A stretch of DNA of 64,000 bases from positions 110,146-174,145 of the forward strand of contig JAECUM010001739.1 in assembly GCA_016617855.1 (NCBI GenBank). The letters run 5' to 3'. Source of the DNA: Megalonaias nervosa. Taxonomy: Eukaryota > Mollusca > Bivalvia > Unionida > Unionidae. Positions 13,501 to 26,570 of the stretch are shown here, piece after piece. The stretch's first letter is position 1, and the number at the start of each line of letters is the position of its first letter. A program made the translations under genes and the position numbers. The notes below the pieces were generated by a model, which ran no database searches, was not told where the DNA came from, and saw only the letters and a program-made list of their open reading frames with translations.

Positions 13501-15060
13501 CACCACGCTTGACCTTGGTATTGCTGAAATTGTGACTGTAACATGTAACATCGTTATACCGGTATTATTTGTTGTCAGAGTTATATCGATAGAACCCGGT
13601 GCGTGGGCGGGGCTGGCAAAACGATTTCTTCATAGCTGCAATAAAATTCTATTCAGAATAAGGTGCGGCAGCACAAAGAAATCTCAAAACAATGAGCATC
13701 TATACTCGGTGACTATTGAAGATAATATCATTAGCATGACTGAATTTGAGATCCTGTTGATGAAAATCAAAATCTGCCCACGCTTCTGTGCACAGATACG
13801 GCACCTGAATCTTTGCGACCCATAATAGGTACCAGGTATATTGATCTGTCTGCGGGCTCACAGCAATGCAGCTTCCAACCTATGGCAAGCAAAGCTTCCA
13901 CATGGACGCTCGTGGTTTACAATCACAGAATCACAGATGCATATGTATGCACACATGTGCAAGATTCCTCAGTAAGAATACTTTGGGGAATGCTGAAATG
14001 GTTTCAGACCTGGGATTTGCAACAGGTCAAACAGTCCCCAATCCCATTATCATCCTACTATAATGCCTAAAGTTTAACATGTGGCGATGAAATTATCTAA
14101 GACCTGTTGATTCAATGTAAATGATCGAGTGCCAGCAAAGATAAAACGAACAATTATACATCTCATAAAGCTACTGAATTTTGTCTCCGTCATCCATTGC
14201 AAAATCAAAATCAAAACGCTAAAGAGTTCAGATGCTGATCCTCAGCACCATTGGGAGACATTTATCATAAACGTATTGAGTTTATCATCTGAAAGACATG
14301 TAAATCCCATAAACGCCTACTCCTAAGGATGGATAGGCAAAAAACAAAAAGAATCGTATGTGCTCTTTTCATCATTAAAAATCTGATTCCCATTCTCTTG
14401 AACAAAACTACTAAATTCTTTGGAACCGAAATAATCTTTACTGTATTCATCTGAGATCCTTCTTTTTACAGATCTATCATCTGGAAAGGACGAGTCATGT
14501 ATTTAGTAAAATATAATTGTTCCATTTTTCGGAACTGAACCTAATGTGAACAAATACAAGTTTGGAAGGGGTCTCCACAAATGGCCCATAACCCTATCTG
14601 CAATAATTTCTTGATACATTTTTGTTCATAATGTCACAATATGTTGTTGACCTGATTTGTAATATTTGCATGCCTCAAATAAATTTCACGATAATATGGA
14701 ATATCAAATCCTTGTGAAAGGATATTGTAAATAAATTTACCATCTTGCTCACTGTAACCCTCTAATAGATAATTAACTTGTCCGCTATTATTGGAGTTTG
14801 CAAGCGAATTTTCAGAAATATTGTCTGAATGAAAGATCTTGCCCTTAACTTGTGTCTGTATACACTGTGTATTGTGGATAAATACTTGTATAAAGGATGC
14901 CCATCGCCGCAATAGGAGCGAAAGAGCAATAGGCCTATGAACAACAATTTTGTGCGGAAGTGCCATAGGGAACTCGATTCTGAAAACTTTCTAATATAAT
15001 ACGATGTAGCTTTCGTCATTATTTATGATACGTCAGACAATTGTAACTATTATAGTTTTT
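13501..15060. other. No gene supported
   Basis: Only short frames without motifs. Confidence 0.5.
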
Positions 15061-15690
15061 ACTCGTTTGTTACCTCCATTTTTCTGATTGGTCTAGTAGT
15101 TAAATTGGTGTAACGATATTTGGAATATGAGAGGTCAAGTATTTTTAGAGTACTAGATATCCTGACGGATATGCATACTGAATTTCTCGAACTTTCTCCA
15201 TGTAATTATATATTTACTAATTATCAAAGCTCAGAGAAAACAAAGACTTCAGATGCATGTATTATCCGTTACTCTCATTACATGCACAGCTAGAAACGCA
15301 TCCCATGGCGAATGAGGAACACGTGTATTGGTTTCAGTCTTAATAACTCATGTTTGTGTTATTAAAACATACAGCTTTCAATCCATTAAAGAGAAACTGA
15401 ATTGAATTTTAGACGAAACGAGGGGACGGGGTCCTTCAAGATCCCGTTACCAGTTGAATTGATTTCTATTCAAATAATGATACTTGGGCAATAACTAACG
15501 ACTTTTTTTGTTATCTTTTCAAATAAATGTGAACTGACTGTTCAGAAAGAAATAATTACAGAGTACAAGCTCGCTTTGCTTGACTAAAACTCAATACAAA
15601 ATACATTTAAAAAGACGATTTACCTTTATTTGGATATGCCAGGTGTGTTAATCAATTGTCACCTAGGTCAAAACTGTAACGATCTATCTG

Positions 15691-15728
<38 letters not shown>

Positions 15729-16320
15729 AACGTGCTTATCTACCTACCTACATGCCTACAAACATTCATACCTACATACATACCGGCTGAAAGACGGACA
15801 AAGTTTAAAGATTGCCACATATAGAGAAATTAGCAAAACTGGTACACATTGACATGCCTGGAATGTGACATGCAATGTATCATGTATTAATACATTTTTC
15901 CTTGTTTAATTTGAAATGGGCATTTTAGAGGTTGATAAATGGCAAAAACACTATGATAGTAACTCATTCTGATTTTAAACGGATAGAACAGCAAGAAAAA
16001 GGCCCGAAAGTTAAAAGCAGACAGTTCATTCATTGAGTAAAAGTACTGTGCCCTGAAAACTGATCTGGAATTATAACAACCAATTTAACAATGTAAATGA
16101 ATAGGCTGGCGACACAACGGTCTCTACTGACATACTGAATATTGCATACCACATGTATATAGTAACGTGACAGACCGTTATTATTTTGTTTAGGGACAAT
16201 CAGTCTGGGTATTATATGGATGGTAGCCTTATAATTCCAACGAAAACACCTGAGAAAATTGGGGATAACTGTTATTAGTACAATAAGAAAATAATTAGTT
16301 GATAACATAATTTATGTCTA
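15061..16320. repeat. Segmental duplication block A (partner at about 28.0-29.5 kb)
   Basis: Many collinear blocks match 28,200-29,460. Examples are the GAATTGAATTT...CAAGCTCGCT stretch (15,395-15,580), a CTGAAAACTGATCTGGA stretch (16,052) and GAATAGGCTGG...GGATATTGCAT (16,098-16,145). A third, shorter partner lies at 31.7-33.0 kb. Identity by eye is moderate, so the duplication is old. Confidence 0.65.
15683..15728. repeat. (TATC)n microsatellite
   Basis: About eleven TCTA units. Confidence 0.95.
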
Positions 16321-16570
16321 TTTATTATGTCTCACATTTTGGAGAATCAATAATTACTCGTTTATGATCAAAATTTAAATATTTGCTTGTTCAATACACA
16401 AGCAAACCTTTGATTGTGAAACGAATATAAATATTTGCTAAACCGAAAAAATGGAAAAAATTAATTTGATTCTAAACTTTTTAAATATATTTTACAGTAA
16501 TTCAAAGGTAGAATCTTTCTGGTCTCTGTTATTGGCTTTTTGCTCTTTCTCCTTTTCGTGACTGATCTTT

Positions 16571-17110
16571 TTTTGCGGATGACACAGTCTTGCATGTAAT
16601 CAATGGTACAATCCCTTCCCATTAAAAAAACTTACAAAAGGACTTAGAGGCTGTCACACGGTGGTGTGAAAATGAAAAAATGCTAGAATAGCATTTTTTG
16701 AACAGACTTTTTCTTTGCGCTCGAATCTATGCTAAAGTGTGTCATAATAGATCTATTTTGCCTTTACTTGATTATGGTAGCACCATATGGGAGAATTACG
16801 ATGTTACTATATATGTAGGCCTATATAATTATAATTAAACTAAACAAACAGCGACTAGAATTATTTTAAGAAAAGACTAACTATCCGATCCATTGTTCGT
16901 TAATTTTTTATTTTAGAGTAAAGCACCTTGTGTTTTTTTTTTTTTTGACGTATCAATCTTTGTATAATGTATCACTGATCTCCTAATACCAGCTTCACAT
17001 ATCCTGTTACACAATCAACGGTCTCTTTCGAACGCTAATCTTCATCGGCCTAAATTCACTATAACTCTATAGAAGTCTCTTTTATGTATTTCGTTGCACT
17101 GTTATAGAAA
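16571..17110 (+). pseudogene. Relic of a non-LTR retrotransposon reverse transcriptase
   Basis: A decayed frame reads FADDTVLHVI, then KDLEAVTRWCENEKM, and further on DYGSTIWEN. FADD is the catalytic motif of LINE-type RT; the WC.N.KM and LDYGS.IW blocks are the usual downstream landmarks of Jockey-like elements. Several stops and shifts. Confidence 0.65.
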
Positions 17111-17261
17111 ATCACACAAACCAACACTCTTCATTTATGAACGATCGTCATAATTTTTCTTCTTGCGCATTATGCCGTAGCTCAAAACAAGTGCGACACC
17201 TAATTTGAATACCCGAATCACTTTCTCATCTCTCAAAACTGACATGCACATGATATACATA

Positions 17262-17336
<75 letters not shown>
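17262..17336. repeat. (GT)n(GA)n compound microsatellite
   Basis: A GT run followed by a GA run. Confidence 0.97.
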
Positions 17337-17339
<3 letters not shown>

Positions 17340-18305
17340 TAAGGACGAAGATAAGAGTAGTACACGATCATGTACTATAATGTAAAAATATAACCAAGAT
17401 TAAAGATATTTTTTTTCCTTTCATCGTAAATCTTAAAGAGACGAGCTGCTTCGCTTGGTCGCTTCTTTATGACAAATATATTGTCTCTTTTCATTTTGAA
17501 TGTATGACGTAGGTTACGGACTGATTTATGGCGATTTCTGGGTATATTGTAAAGCCTAATCTTAGTGCATGGCTTTCTACTAACCCATACAAAAAACAGT
17601 TATGGTACGTTTGACGTGTAGTTTCGTGTGATCAGATTCGACACCTTATTGACTTTATCGATTCAGTATGTACGGCATTGCTTTATTTGTTACCAATGAT
17701 CAGTTAGGAATTAAACTCACAAAGCTGACGCATCGGTGAACTTTTTGTAACCCCATTCAAGTTATCAATCAGATCTTCTACCTCAAGGGAATTAAAAGCA
17801 GGCTCTCAGAGCAGATTGTTGTTGTTTGTGTCGTGAGGATGAGTAAATATTGCTATGGTCATCCGATAAATAGAAACAACTTTCTTCTCTACAACTTTTG
17901 TGGAAGTTATATGAATTGCTAAACCATTCGAATTTTGCGTAGATTTTTACATCGAGTATGGTTTATATTTAATCGACTCAAATCTATATACCTGGCGAGC
18001 ATTGGAGGATTATAATATGCCAAAGATTGCGAATTGCACTGAATCTAATTACTTTTGCTGTATGATTTATTGTGACACATACAAATCCTCTAATGTTTTA
18101 GAGAATCATAAGGGCAGATTGATAATAATCATTTGGAAATTGTTGCAATAACTGTTTTAAATGACAAAATTACTCTCTCAAGAAACATAACGGATCAAAC
18201 AGAATACTGAGAATCTTGAAACTTCGATTTCTTGGTAATTTTCTGCTAGATATTATCCATCACTGATAAACGAAACGTTTACATATTCTTTGGATAGAAA
18301 CTAAA
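17337..18305. other. Upstream region of the receptor gene, no other gene
   Basis: About 970 bp without a supported ORF. I see no strong TATA box at a convincing distance from the start codon at 18,306. Confidence 0.5.
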
Positions 18306-19562
18306 ATGTGGACCAAAGTTCTAGTGCCACTCTGTATAACCTTAGCAGTGTACGGTCAAACGATGAACGATTCTACGAAGCTGATACAAGACCTCTTGAA
18401 CGGATACGACAAACTGGTTCGACCAATAGATGATCAGTCACAACCGGTCAGTCTGAATATTTCTATGGATCTAGTGGCCATTCAGGAATTTGATGAAGTG
18501 CTTGAAAAGTTCTCTGTTGTTGCTATAATCTATATCACATGGATGGAACCACGCATGATGTGGAATCCCTTAAACTACAATGGCTTGTACACTACAGCAA
18601 TTCCAGTGACAGACTTATGGACGCCTAAGCTGATAGTCGGTAACTCATTTGACACAATTCAGCCTATTGGCGGAGACTGGATGACAGTAAGATATTACGC
18701 TAATGGTATTTCCGTTTACAGTCCAGGCGATGTCTTTCAGACAACGTGCAGTGTTGATGTAACATTTTATCCTTTCGATACCCAATCTTGCAAGGTCATG
18801 TTGATTCCCGTGGGATCGCTACCGAATGAAATAAGGATACTTTCAAGCAGTGATACCATTTTGAAATCATTTTTCTCTGAAAACGGTGAATGGGAAGTTA
18901 TATCAACGTCTGTTGCTGTTGCTGAAACTGATAGTTTTTCATTAATTCAGTTCGGTATCAAAATGAAAAGGAGACCAACATTCTTTCTCGTAAATGTTAT
19001 CGTTCCAATTATTTTCATGGGGTTTCTGAACATTCTTGTCTTCATTTTGCCCGCTGAATCTGGAGAGAGGATTTCATTCGCCATAACAGTTTTGCTGGCC
19101 ATTGCCGTTTTCCTAACGCTTGTTGGAGACAATTTGCCAAAGACATCAAGGCCCATGTCTTTAATTTGCTATTTTCTGCTGGTGAATCTGTCACTCAGTA
19201 CCTTTATTTGCATCATGACCATACTCAACCTTCGACTTTACCACAAACCGGAATCCAAGCCTGTCCCTCGACTCTTGGCTGTTATCACCCGGAAGTTGAA
19301 CTGCATGAGTGCGCCGGCCCGAAATGCTGTTCAACCGGATCTTCTAGATCCTATCAGTGAGATTTCTAGCACTGAAAAGGAGAACATGTCTTTTAAGCTG
19401 AAGGAAGAATCAAATCAGATGCTGACTTCTAATGAGAAGTTAGTCGCTATCGTAGATTGGAAGGACATCAGTCGAATGGTGGACAAAGTGATGTGTATCT
19501 TATCTTTACTATGGTTATTCATATCCTCTACTACTTTTATTGTGATTATATCGGGCTACTAA
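18306..19562 (+). CDS. Cys-loop ligand-gated ion channel subunit (nicotinic acetylcholine receptor-like), intronless
   Basis: A single uninterrupted frame of 418 codons. Residues 1-17 form a signal peptide. The extracellular ligand-binding domain follows, with a canonical Cys-loop (C148 to C162, 13 residues between, containing the FYPFD motif). Four membrane segments follow: M1 about 227-249, pore-lining M2 about 254-273 (GERISFAITVLLA), M3 about 284-307 and M4 about 394-415, with a 75-residue cytoplasmic loop between M3 and M4. The vicinal Cys pair of alpha subunits is absent from the loop C region (about 183-200), so it resembles a non-alpha subunit. The GE at the inner end of M2 suggests a cation channel. 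Such channels are pentameric membrane receptors. Absence of introns suggests a retrocopy or one of the intron-poor lineage-specific expansions known in bivalves. The start is the first ATG and gives the signal peptide. Confidence 0.9.
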   Translation: MWTKVLVPLCITLAVYGQTMNDSTKLIQDLLNGYDKLVRPIDDQSQPVSLNISMDLVAIQEFDEVLEKFSVVAIIYITWMEPRMMWNPLNYNGLYTTAIPVTDLWTPKLIVGNSFDTIQPIGGDWMTVRYYANGISVYSPGDVFQTTCSVDVTFYPFDTQSCKVMLIPVGSLPNEIRILSSSDTILKSFFSENGEWEVISTSVAVAETDSFSLIQFGIKMKRRPTFFLVNVIVPIIFMGFLNILVFILPAESGERISFAITVLLAIAVFLTLVGDNLPKTSRPMSLICYFLLVNLSLSTFICIMTILNLRLYHKPESKPVPRLLAVITRKLNCMSAPARNAVQPDLLDPISEISSTEKENMSFKLKEESNQMLTSNEKLVAIVDWKDISRMVDKVMCILSLLWLFISSTTFIVIISGY

Positions 19563-20400
19563 AATATATTGTAACAGAAAATGGCTGAACTTACCTTTTT
19601 CTCTGTTTGTTAGCACGCTGGTTAAAGAATATAATAAATATTATTAGGCTAAATATAAAGAGGATGATTACGATTATGTAAGATGAAGCCATGTCCTAGG
19701 TTTTAATTGTTCTCTTTGTGAACCTTTATGATGCTTAGCGAAATTTATCACTTTGAAGACCCGTTTCCATTTTTAGATGTAAATCGTCACCTCTATTGAG
19801 ACAAAAATGGAATTTGTTTAAAATAAACACCAAGAAATAAAAGCATGCACATCAACAACCTGAAAAGTTTATTAGCCAGAAAGGCTCTTATATTTTCTTT
19901 CCAATTAATTACATGTATGCGGAAAATATACCAATACTTTCTGCGGTTTTCTATTGCTTCCTTCACTTAGGTTATTACTTCCCTCCAACTAATTCACTTT
20001 TCTCGAAATACAGCAAACATAGTATCTTCTACTTTTACTTTCTTGGCATGTATGAGAAATTCCTCTTCAATTATGAAGTTGAGACGTCACCTCCCTCTCG
20101 TGCTCGAGCAAACACCGGACAGTCTTGGTGTTCATAATTTAGAATAAGGGATGTTTATAAAATAGGATGGTCGAATATTTGTAAATCTTTATGATAAAAA
20201 AAATCATCCTAGAAGTGAAGTTATTGAACCAGTTCAAGATCTGAATTACTTCGATGTGTCTTTTGCAGATATCATGTAAACGTAATTCTTGAAGCAAATT
20301 AAATTCAAGTTACATTCCGGCAAAATATCTGATACCTCTAATAATTTGAAATTACCTTTAAAATTTGTATAAAATGTTGAATTTTAAATATTAAATAAAG
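19563..20400. repeat. Downstream flank shared with the pseudogene locus
   Basis: Blocks such as CCAGAAAGGCTCTTATATTT (19,877) and AATACTTTCTGCGGTTTTCT (19,933) match 49,167-49,250, and the 20,155-20,240 stretch matches 49,575-49,650. A related stretch is at 29,900-30,010. The flank was therefore duplicated together with the receptor gene. Confidence 0.6.
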
Positions 20401-22284
20401 CCATCGTTACGAGAAGTAGAACAAGATTTAAACGGCCTCTGCTCATAAACTCCTGAACAACAGTAGTATGCATGTGAGAGCATGAACCCACTTTGAATTT
20501 TTTTCAACTGTAAAATATGCAAAAATACCAACTCAAATTCAAAGTACTGCTTGTCATTTATTGAGATTTTAAGAGCATGATCTTGCCAGGGAAAAGGTGT
20601 TTCTTCGATACAAATGCAACATAGGCACAACTGTCTAAGCAAAGTTACGCTATTCCTTCATAACACATCACACATGGTGATGTAACATCTTGGATAATAA
20701 AAATAGCCACAACCGTTACATCAGAGTTCTGCTCATAAGCTAAATCAATCCACAAGAGATATGTAACAGTAAATGTATAGAGGAACGGCGTGCATTCTAA
20801 AATTTGACAATGATATCAGTAAGACTGTACGAAGATATAAGACAGATAAATGTAAATCCTCTAGTGCTCTTCTAGTGCGCATTAACTAAGATGAAAACAA
20901 AATGTATTTGAAATCATAAATATAAGTCACATATTGGACAATATGTAAACACAAAGTTATGACCAAGGTCATGTAACAGATCAATATAAAGATCCAATAC
21001 ATAGTGAATGATATTAAATTTTCCCAATAACTAAACTGTATGCGATTATTCATTATGGGTATGATATTCATCTGTTCATTAAAATGTCAAACATGTTCCA
21101 GTTGAAGGGTAACAATTATACCGACCAACGCTGAGGAATATATTTCATACATCAAAAAGTTCATAGTTGATTGATTCATAAAAGAGTTTATCACATAGTC
21201 GGTACACTTTCCCTATAGTGTGTGCAGTCTAATATTTTTGATATTATACATGTGAACATATCACTTTATGTGATTCTGATTGGTCCAAATAAGACCATGC
21301 AATTATTGTGCAGTATTCTCTTTACTGATTGGCTGCTATCGTGGGGAAAACTTTTTGAACCCCGCCTTCTGGAATTTTTTGTTTTTGTTGAACATTTTTG
21401 GCCGCCATTTTTTTAATCGACTAGCGAAAGGGAATTGGGAAAAAATGGTCTCGTCTGTTTCAGTATTGCCAATTTACCACACAGGAGTTTGTTATGTCAT
21501 GTATAACATATCATAACATGAAAAATGGCAAAACCCCCAAGATAAGAACAATAACAACAATTAAAACTACCGGTATTGCTTAAATGATAACGAGGGTGGG
21601 CGTGGTGATGGATGAGCGGTATATCTGTAGCATGGAATCCTATATACAAGTTTGGTTTAAATGTGAACTTAGAGAAAGTCAATAAACTCACCTTTGTTCA
21701 CAGAAGAATGTAGACATAAACCGGTCTCCCCAACCGACAGAACTTTATCCAACCACAGCATATTTACGCGGTAAATATGTGATGCAAGTCCGACTCAAAC
21801 AGAGATTTGTTTACTTCTTCTGTACAATTTAATGTTCCAAATCAAATACTGCAAATATCCGGTCACAAATACATTACAATAAATGTGTATTCTGCATCCA
21901 TTAATCTTCTTTACACACAAATATAGCAACAATGTAATGTTTTGTTGTGGAATTTGAACGTAAACACTGTCACTGTGTTGTGCTGGCCAACTCAAACCGG
22001 TACTGTGCACCGTATCAAACAATGTGACACACGCATTGGACACTTTGTGTTGACAAATGTTTTGTCTTTTGTAAAATTTTCTGTTTATTTGGATGGACGC
22101 TTATTCTTTGATTTATAGTTATCAAAAATGTATAATATACTTTTACTAGTTCAACTTTGTTTGGGACTATTTTTTACGCACAAGAAATGAAAGGTACAGC
22201 GTCTGTCAGAATGAGCGAAATTATTCGTTCTTTGTCCTATCTAAATAATTTCATCTGAAATAAAACTATGTGATAAAAAGAATC
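20401..22284. other. No gene supported
   Basis: Short frames only; no motif seen. Confidence 0.5.
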
Positions 22285-22430
22285 TCAAATGGGTAATGAT
22301 TTAATATTAAATTTATGAAACTCGTTGAATAATGTCCAGCTTTTGCTCGCCAAGGCTCGCAAAAGCTGGACATTATTCAACTCATTTCATAAATTCAATA
22401 TTAAATGGTTATCCATTTGAAATCCTCTAT
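22285..22430. repeat. Long near-perfect inverted repeat (hairpin), possible foldback element
   Basis: The left arm (about 22,287-22,352) and right arm (about 22,356-22,425) are reverse complements over about 65 bp with few mismatches. The turn is at GCTCGCCAAGGCTCGC. Blocks such as GAATAATGTCCAGCTTTTG pair with CAAAAGCTGGACATTATTC. It could be a MITE or foldback element core. Confidence 0.8.
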
Positions 22431-23469
22431 AAACGAAATAAGTGTTATCAGGACATTCAGCTTTATAAACAACTTTGATGATTGAGTGCGCAATACATGG
22501 AGCAATTAGCATCATGCAGTATAGATACGCCCTGTCATGAATGCTAGTCAAAGACGATAACAAAGAATGATATCGATTACGAAAGGTCAAGGTGAAAGTC
22601 ATTTAGTATAGATTTTGATGATGACAAACTTTGTAGAATGGGCATTGCGACATGCTGGTAGAACATTAAATGGGAAAGTTATGTAAAAAATTAAAGTATT
22701 AGGGAGAGGAGAGTGCGATTTTCATGAAGCAGGTGATAGTTGTCCGCATATTTTAAGTGAATTTGGTGATTTTAAAACACTTACATGGCTATTTCAAGGA
22801 TTTTGTATTAGCTCCAGAGAAATTAATGCCAGTTGAAAATTATTTATTTACAAGAAATTGACAAATGACTCTAAGGGTGGAAAATCAACAGCACCAAAAC
22901 TATTTAGACAGAAACATCAACGGAATTATATCATTAATGACAGGAACGTTGAAATAATACAAAAAGGTGTAAGAGTAGCCTGACACTGACACAAAAAACA
23001 GGGGACGAAATATACCATTACGCTGGATGAATGATATACAATGAATGAGGAACCAGCATATTCGGACACCCTTTAAAGGACGTGCAACGACAGAATGATT
23101 TTACAATTAAATACGAAATTCAAGTGATCGGCATTCCATATTCCATATCCCGATGCAGAGAATAGCTTTCTCGTAATGTCCATGAAACAAGGATGCACTG
23201 AAAGCAACTGCTGAACTCCAGTCAGAAGAAAATATGCCTCTTAGTCGTTGCTAATAAAGCGATAACCTGTAAGATGCATGGACTGAATTAAACTAATAGC
23301 AGACTTCTCCAAATCCTGAGGTCCTCTATACCTCAAACTTAGAAAATCTTATATTGATCTTTATTATTGACATAAACTAAGAATATACAAACAACTTCAA
23401 TTACTTATAAATGAAAATTTATTAACTCTAAAATGCAAAGGTAATAAATTTTGCATTCCAACTTAGAGT

Positions 23470-23472
<3 letters not shown>
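22431..23472. other. No gene supported
   Basis: No open frame with a motif. Confidence 0.5.

Positions 23473-23504
<32 letters not shown>
23473..23504. repeat. (CT)n microsatellite
   Basis: Pure CT run. Confidence 0.97.
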
Positions 23505-23506
<2 letters not shown>

Positions 23507-23645
23507 ATTTATGTGTACACATATTTTTTATCGCCATTATTCATTCATTCATTTAATCAGTCATTTATACAACATTCCATGGTATATGAATTATATATTA
23601 TATTAACTATGTGGGGTTTCTTGCATACATCAAATAAATAAAATT

Positions 23646-23897
23646 ATCTTCCATTCTGTTTATTACCTTTCTGTTCTGTACTGTTTATTACCTTTTTGTT
23701 CTGTACTGTTTATTGCCTTTCTGTTCTGCACTGTTTATTACCTTTCTGTTCTGCACTGTTTATTACCATTCTGTTCTCTTTTGTTTATTACCTTTCTATT
23801 CTTTTATGTTTATTACCTTTCTGTTTTGTTATGTGATGTTTATTATCTTTCTGTTCTATTCTGTTTATTACCTTCCTGTTCTGTTCTGTTTATTACC
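23646..23897. repeat. Minisatellite with a unit of about 24-25 bp
   Basis: Roughly ten units built on TTTATTACCTTTCTGTTCTG with small variations. The open frame through it is a by-product. Confidence 0.9.
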
Positions 23898-24464
23898 GTA
23901 CCGTAGCCTTCTTATTCGAACCTAAACACCTGGGATTAAACTGGGGAACATTATTATTAATTGAAATAGGGGAAAACAAATTACATTAATAATATCATTT
24001 GTATGTGGTACATATTTGCTTTTCAAATACACGAGACAAGAAAGCCTTATGATTCAACACAAATTGATAGAAAACGCTGCCATTGAATGTGAAACTCCGT
24101 GTGGTTAAATATTACAAATGTATCGACTTTAATCAATTAAATATACGACATTGTTTAATCTGTCCCGAATGGTCCATTCAAAATTAACCTCACAGTTGTA
24201 GATTAGGGTCAACTTCTATGGTTAGCTCTACAGCTGGTACACTGTCGACTCCGATCAGCTGAAAATAAATCTAATACCGTGTACTATGTTTGACACGGGC
24301 ATATACGATAAAACGTAATGACATTATATACGGTAAGCTATACAAATTACATTATCGGCACTACATTACAAAGCAATAAACAGGTTCAGAAGTGAACCTA
24401 CCTGTGTCCGAAAAGAATCCTATGGTACTAAACATTTCTTAAAAATGCAACTTTATGTTGCTAA
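23898..24464. other. No gene supported
   Basis: No motif seen. Confidence 0.5.
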
Positions 24465-25342
24465 TGTTACGTGTCTAGGCTCGTACAAAAGGTAACAAGA
24501 AAAGATTGAAGATAACAATCTTTGTAAAATATAACAAATAATTTATTTCCATAGAAAAATGGTAAAAATGAGAAAAAGAGCTTACGGTTTTACGAATCAG
24601 ATCCAAAAATAATCCAAGAAATAAAAAATAGAAGTCCTATTATTAAAAAGTCCTCAATGAATCTGAGTTTGAGTCCCGATCAAATTCAAAATGGAGGTGA
24701 TGACGTCTGTTGCAACCTACAAAGTGTTGTTGTGTCAACAGTTCCTTTGTTGAATCACAGAAAATAATATTCCAGTTTGGAGCTCTGAATAAATTTCGAT
24801 AAATGTCTTTGTCCAAGAATTCTGTATGAGCACTAGTATTTTCCAGGGAAAGAATCACTAGTTCCATAAAATAAAATAAAGATTCAACTCAAACTGGTCA
24901 CAACAAAACACCTTTAAGTGTCAAAGATTTAAAACCCGACTGGCTAATTCTTATGAAGAAAACCTGTTATACAGTAAGTTAAGACGCAAAACAGATTCCC
25001 GTATGAGGGTCACGTGGTCATCTTTCTAAAACGACGTAGAAACTTTACACGCCTAACATCACGTACTCTAGTATAGCTTTCGCTAAAATCAATGGTTTTT
25101 ACTCTGGAGAAAAAAATAAAAAGATGTTGTTTACAAAAAGCCCGAACTAGTTCTGAATCAAGGTCAGCAACTAGATATAATGTTTCCACTACTGGTTATC
25201 AGGTCAAGCAAAGCTTAACTGAATTTTTAAAAGAAATATCAAATCCAGTAGACAAAGTTATCATTACAGTAACATGTAATGAAATAAAATTAAAAAAAAT
25301 TTAAAACTAACAAACAAATAATTAAATTACATATACATAACA
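24465..25342. repeat. Solo LTR with target-site duplication CTAA
   Basis: It begins TGTTACGTG at 24,465 and ends ACATAACA at 25,342, 878 bp. The four bases before (CTAA) and after (CTAA) match, which fits a gypsy-type insertion followed by LTR-LTR recombination. Confidence 0.85.
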
Positions 25343-25799
25343 CTAATATAAATCTCTTGCTAAGTCACAAACAAGAATAGAAAATATCTGCATTATACTA
25401 CGTAAGCCTAAGCTACATAGAAAATATACAAAAACAAGCGCGGTAGTACAATAGTTATAATATACATAAGAAATTAATAAATAACTCACATACCTCTACA
25501 GCTGAAGATGTGCAAGTCCTTAAGTAGACTGCTCACTGACAAGACGTTCCGTAATGTAAAGATTTAGTCTTACGGTGAGGCATTTATACACAGACGATGC
25601 AGCCCTACATCGTCTGTGCGCTGGAAGTATTCGGATTTTCCAATCGAAAGCTCTTCGCACGTGCGGCATAGGATGACTCGAACTCACTGTTTCGAAATAT
25701 TGTACAATATATATAAATCACCCTTGGGTATCGTTGTATACAAAAAAAAAACTATAAAAAAAAAACAAACTCGAGTACATGTATTTAATAAATAAAGGT
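25343..25799. other. No gene supported
   Basis: No motif seen. Confidence 0.5.
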
Positions 25800-25811
25800 A
25801 TTTATACAATT

Positions 25812-25865
25812 CCGTGACAGACCTTTTGGATGAATATGACAAACTGGTTCGACCAGAATCTGATC
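25812..25865 (+). pseudogene. Tiny relic of a Cys-loop receptor gene
   Basis: The frame reads TDLLDEYDKLVRPESD, matching QDLLNGYDKLVRPIDD of the intact gene near residues 28-43. Nothing else of the gene remains. The sequence after it, to about 26,570, is collinear with 50,218-53,815, so this is one end of a decayed duplicated receptor locus. Confidence 0.65.
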
Positions 25866-26570
25866 ACTCGAGAATGTTCCAAGGCATCAGCCTTTTCTTT
25901 AAAGAAAGAACGAATACATAATGAACACATTAATAAATGTATGAACACAACTCTAGTTGTTAGACCACAAAAAGGGGAAAAAGGATTAAAAAAAAAACAA
26001 AAAAAAAACACAAATGCAATGCTGCGATGTGTGACCAGGATAATTCTAACATTCGGAGTTTCTCTTCTTTTACTCTTGACTAAAACGTAGCACAGAAAAA
26101 TGGTATAATACAAGACATCTTAAGCTTGTGTCTTAAATTGGAGGAAAGAAATCGGTCAGAAAGACGACTCTTATTGGCTAAATGAAAAACAAACAATTTG
26201 CGACCCAAATTTGTCAAAGGTATTTTCAAACGGTGACAGATATAGGACGTAGACGCGTGCGTCGCAGTATGACATATCTGAAATCTGACGCATGCCTTTA
26301 TTTGACTGCATCCATTCGACAATATTTTCTTTTGTGCACTATGCTTAGAGCAGCAAAGGAAGACGTGTTGGTGAGACGCTTAATTTCAGTCACTGTTTGT
26401 TTTAGTATGTAATGGAGCTAGGTCTTTGAGTACGAAACGTCTGTTTGAGAAAGAGTTAATTTCAACCACTGTTCGCTTTAGTATGTAAATGTGTTGAAAT
26501 TAATTTCTGTCTTTATTATTGTGAAAGAATATTAAGTTTTGATGGAAATCGGTAAGATTTCGCTACTTTT
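25866..26570. repeat. Segmental duplication block (partner at 50.2-53.8 kb)
   Basis: Matches include GAGAATGTTCCAAG (25,869 and 50,220), the stretch around CTCTAGTT...AAAAAGGGG (25,950 and 50,310), and the CAACAATTTGCGACC / GTGACAGATATAGGACG stretch (26,190-26,250 and 52,735-52,795). The partner is interrupted by SINE and LTR fragments. Confidence 0.6.

Noticed and set aside
20886..22043. Several short hydrophobic ORFs
   Set aside because: No motif, no conservation with duplicated blocks, and AT-rich composition explains them.
25830..26412. Overlapping ORFs on both strands
   Set aside because: They lie in a duplicated block whose partner at 50-53 kb does not keep the frames.
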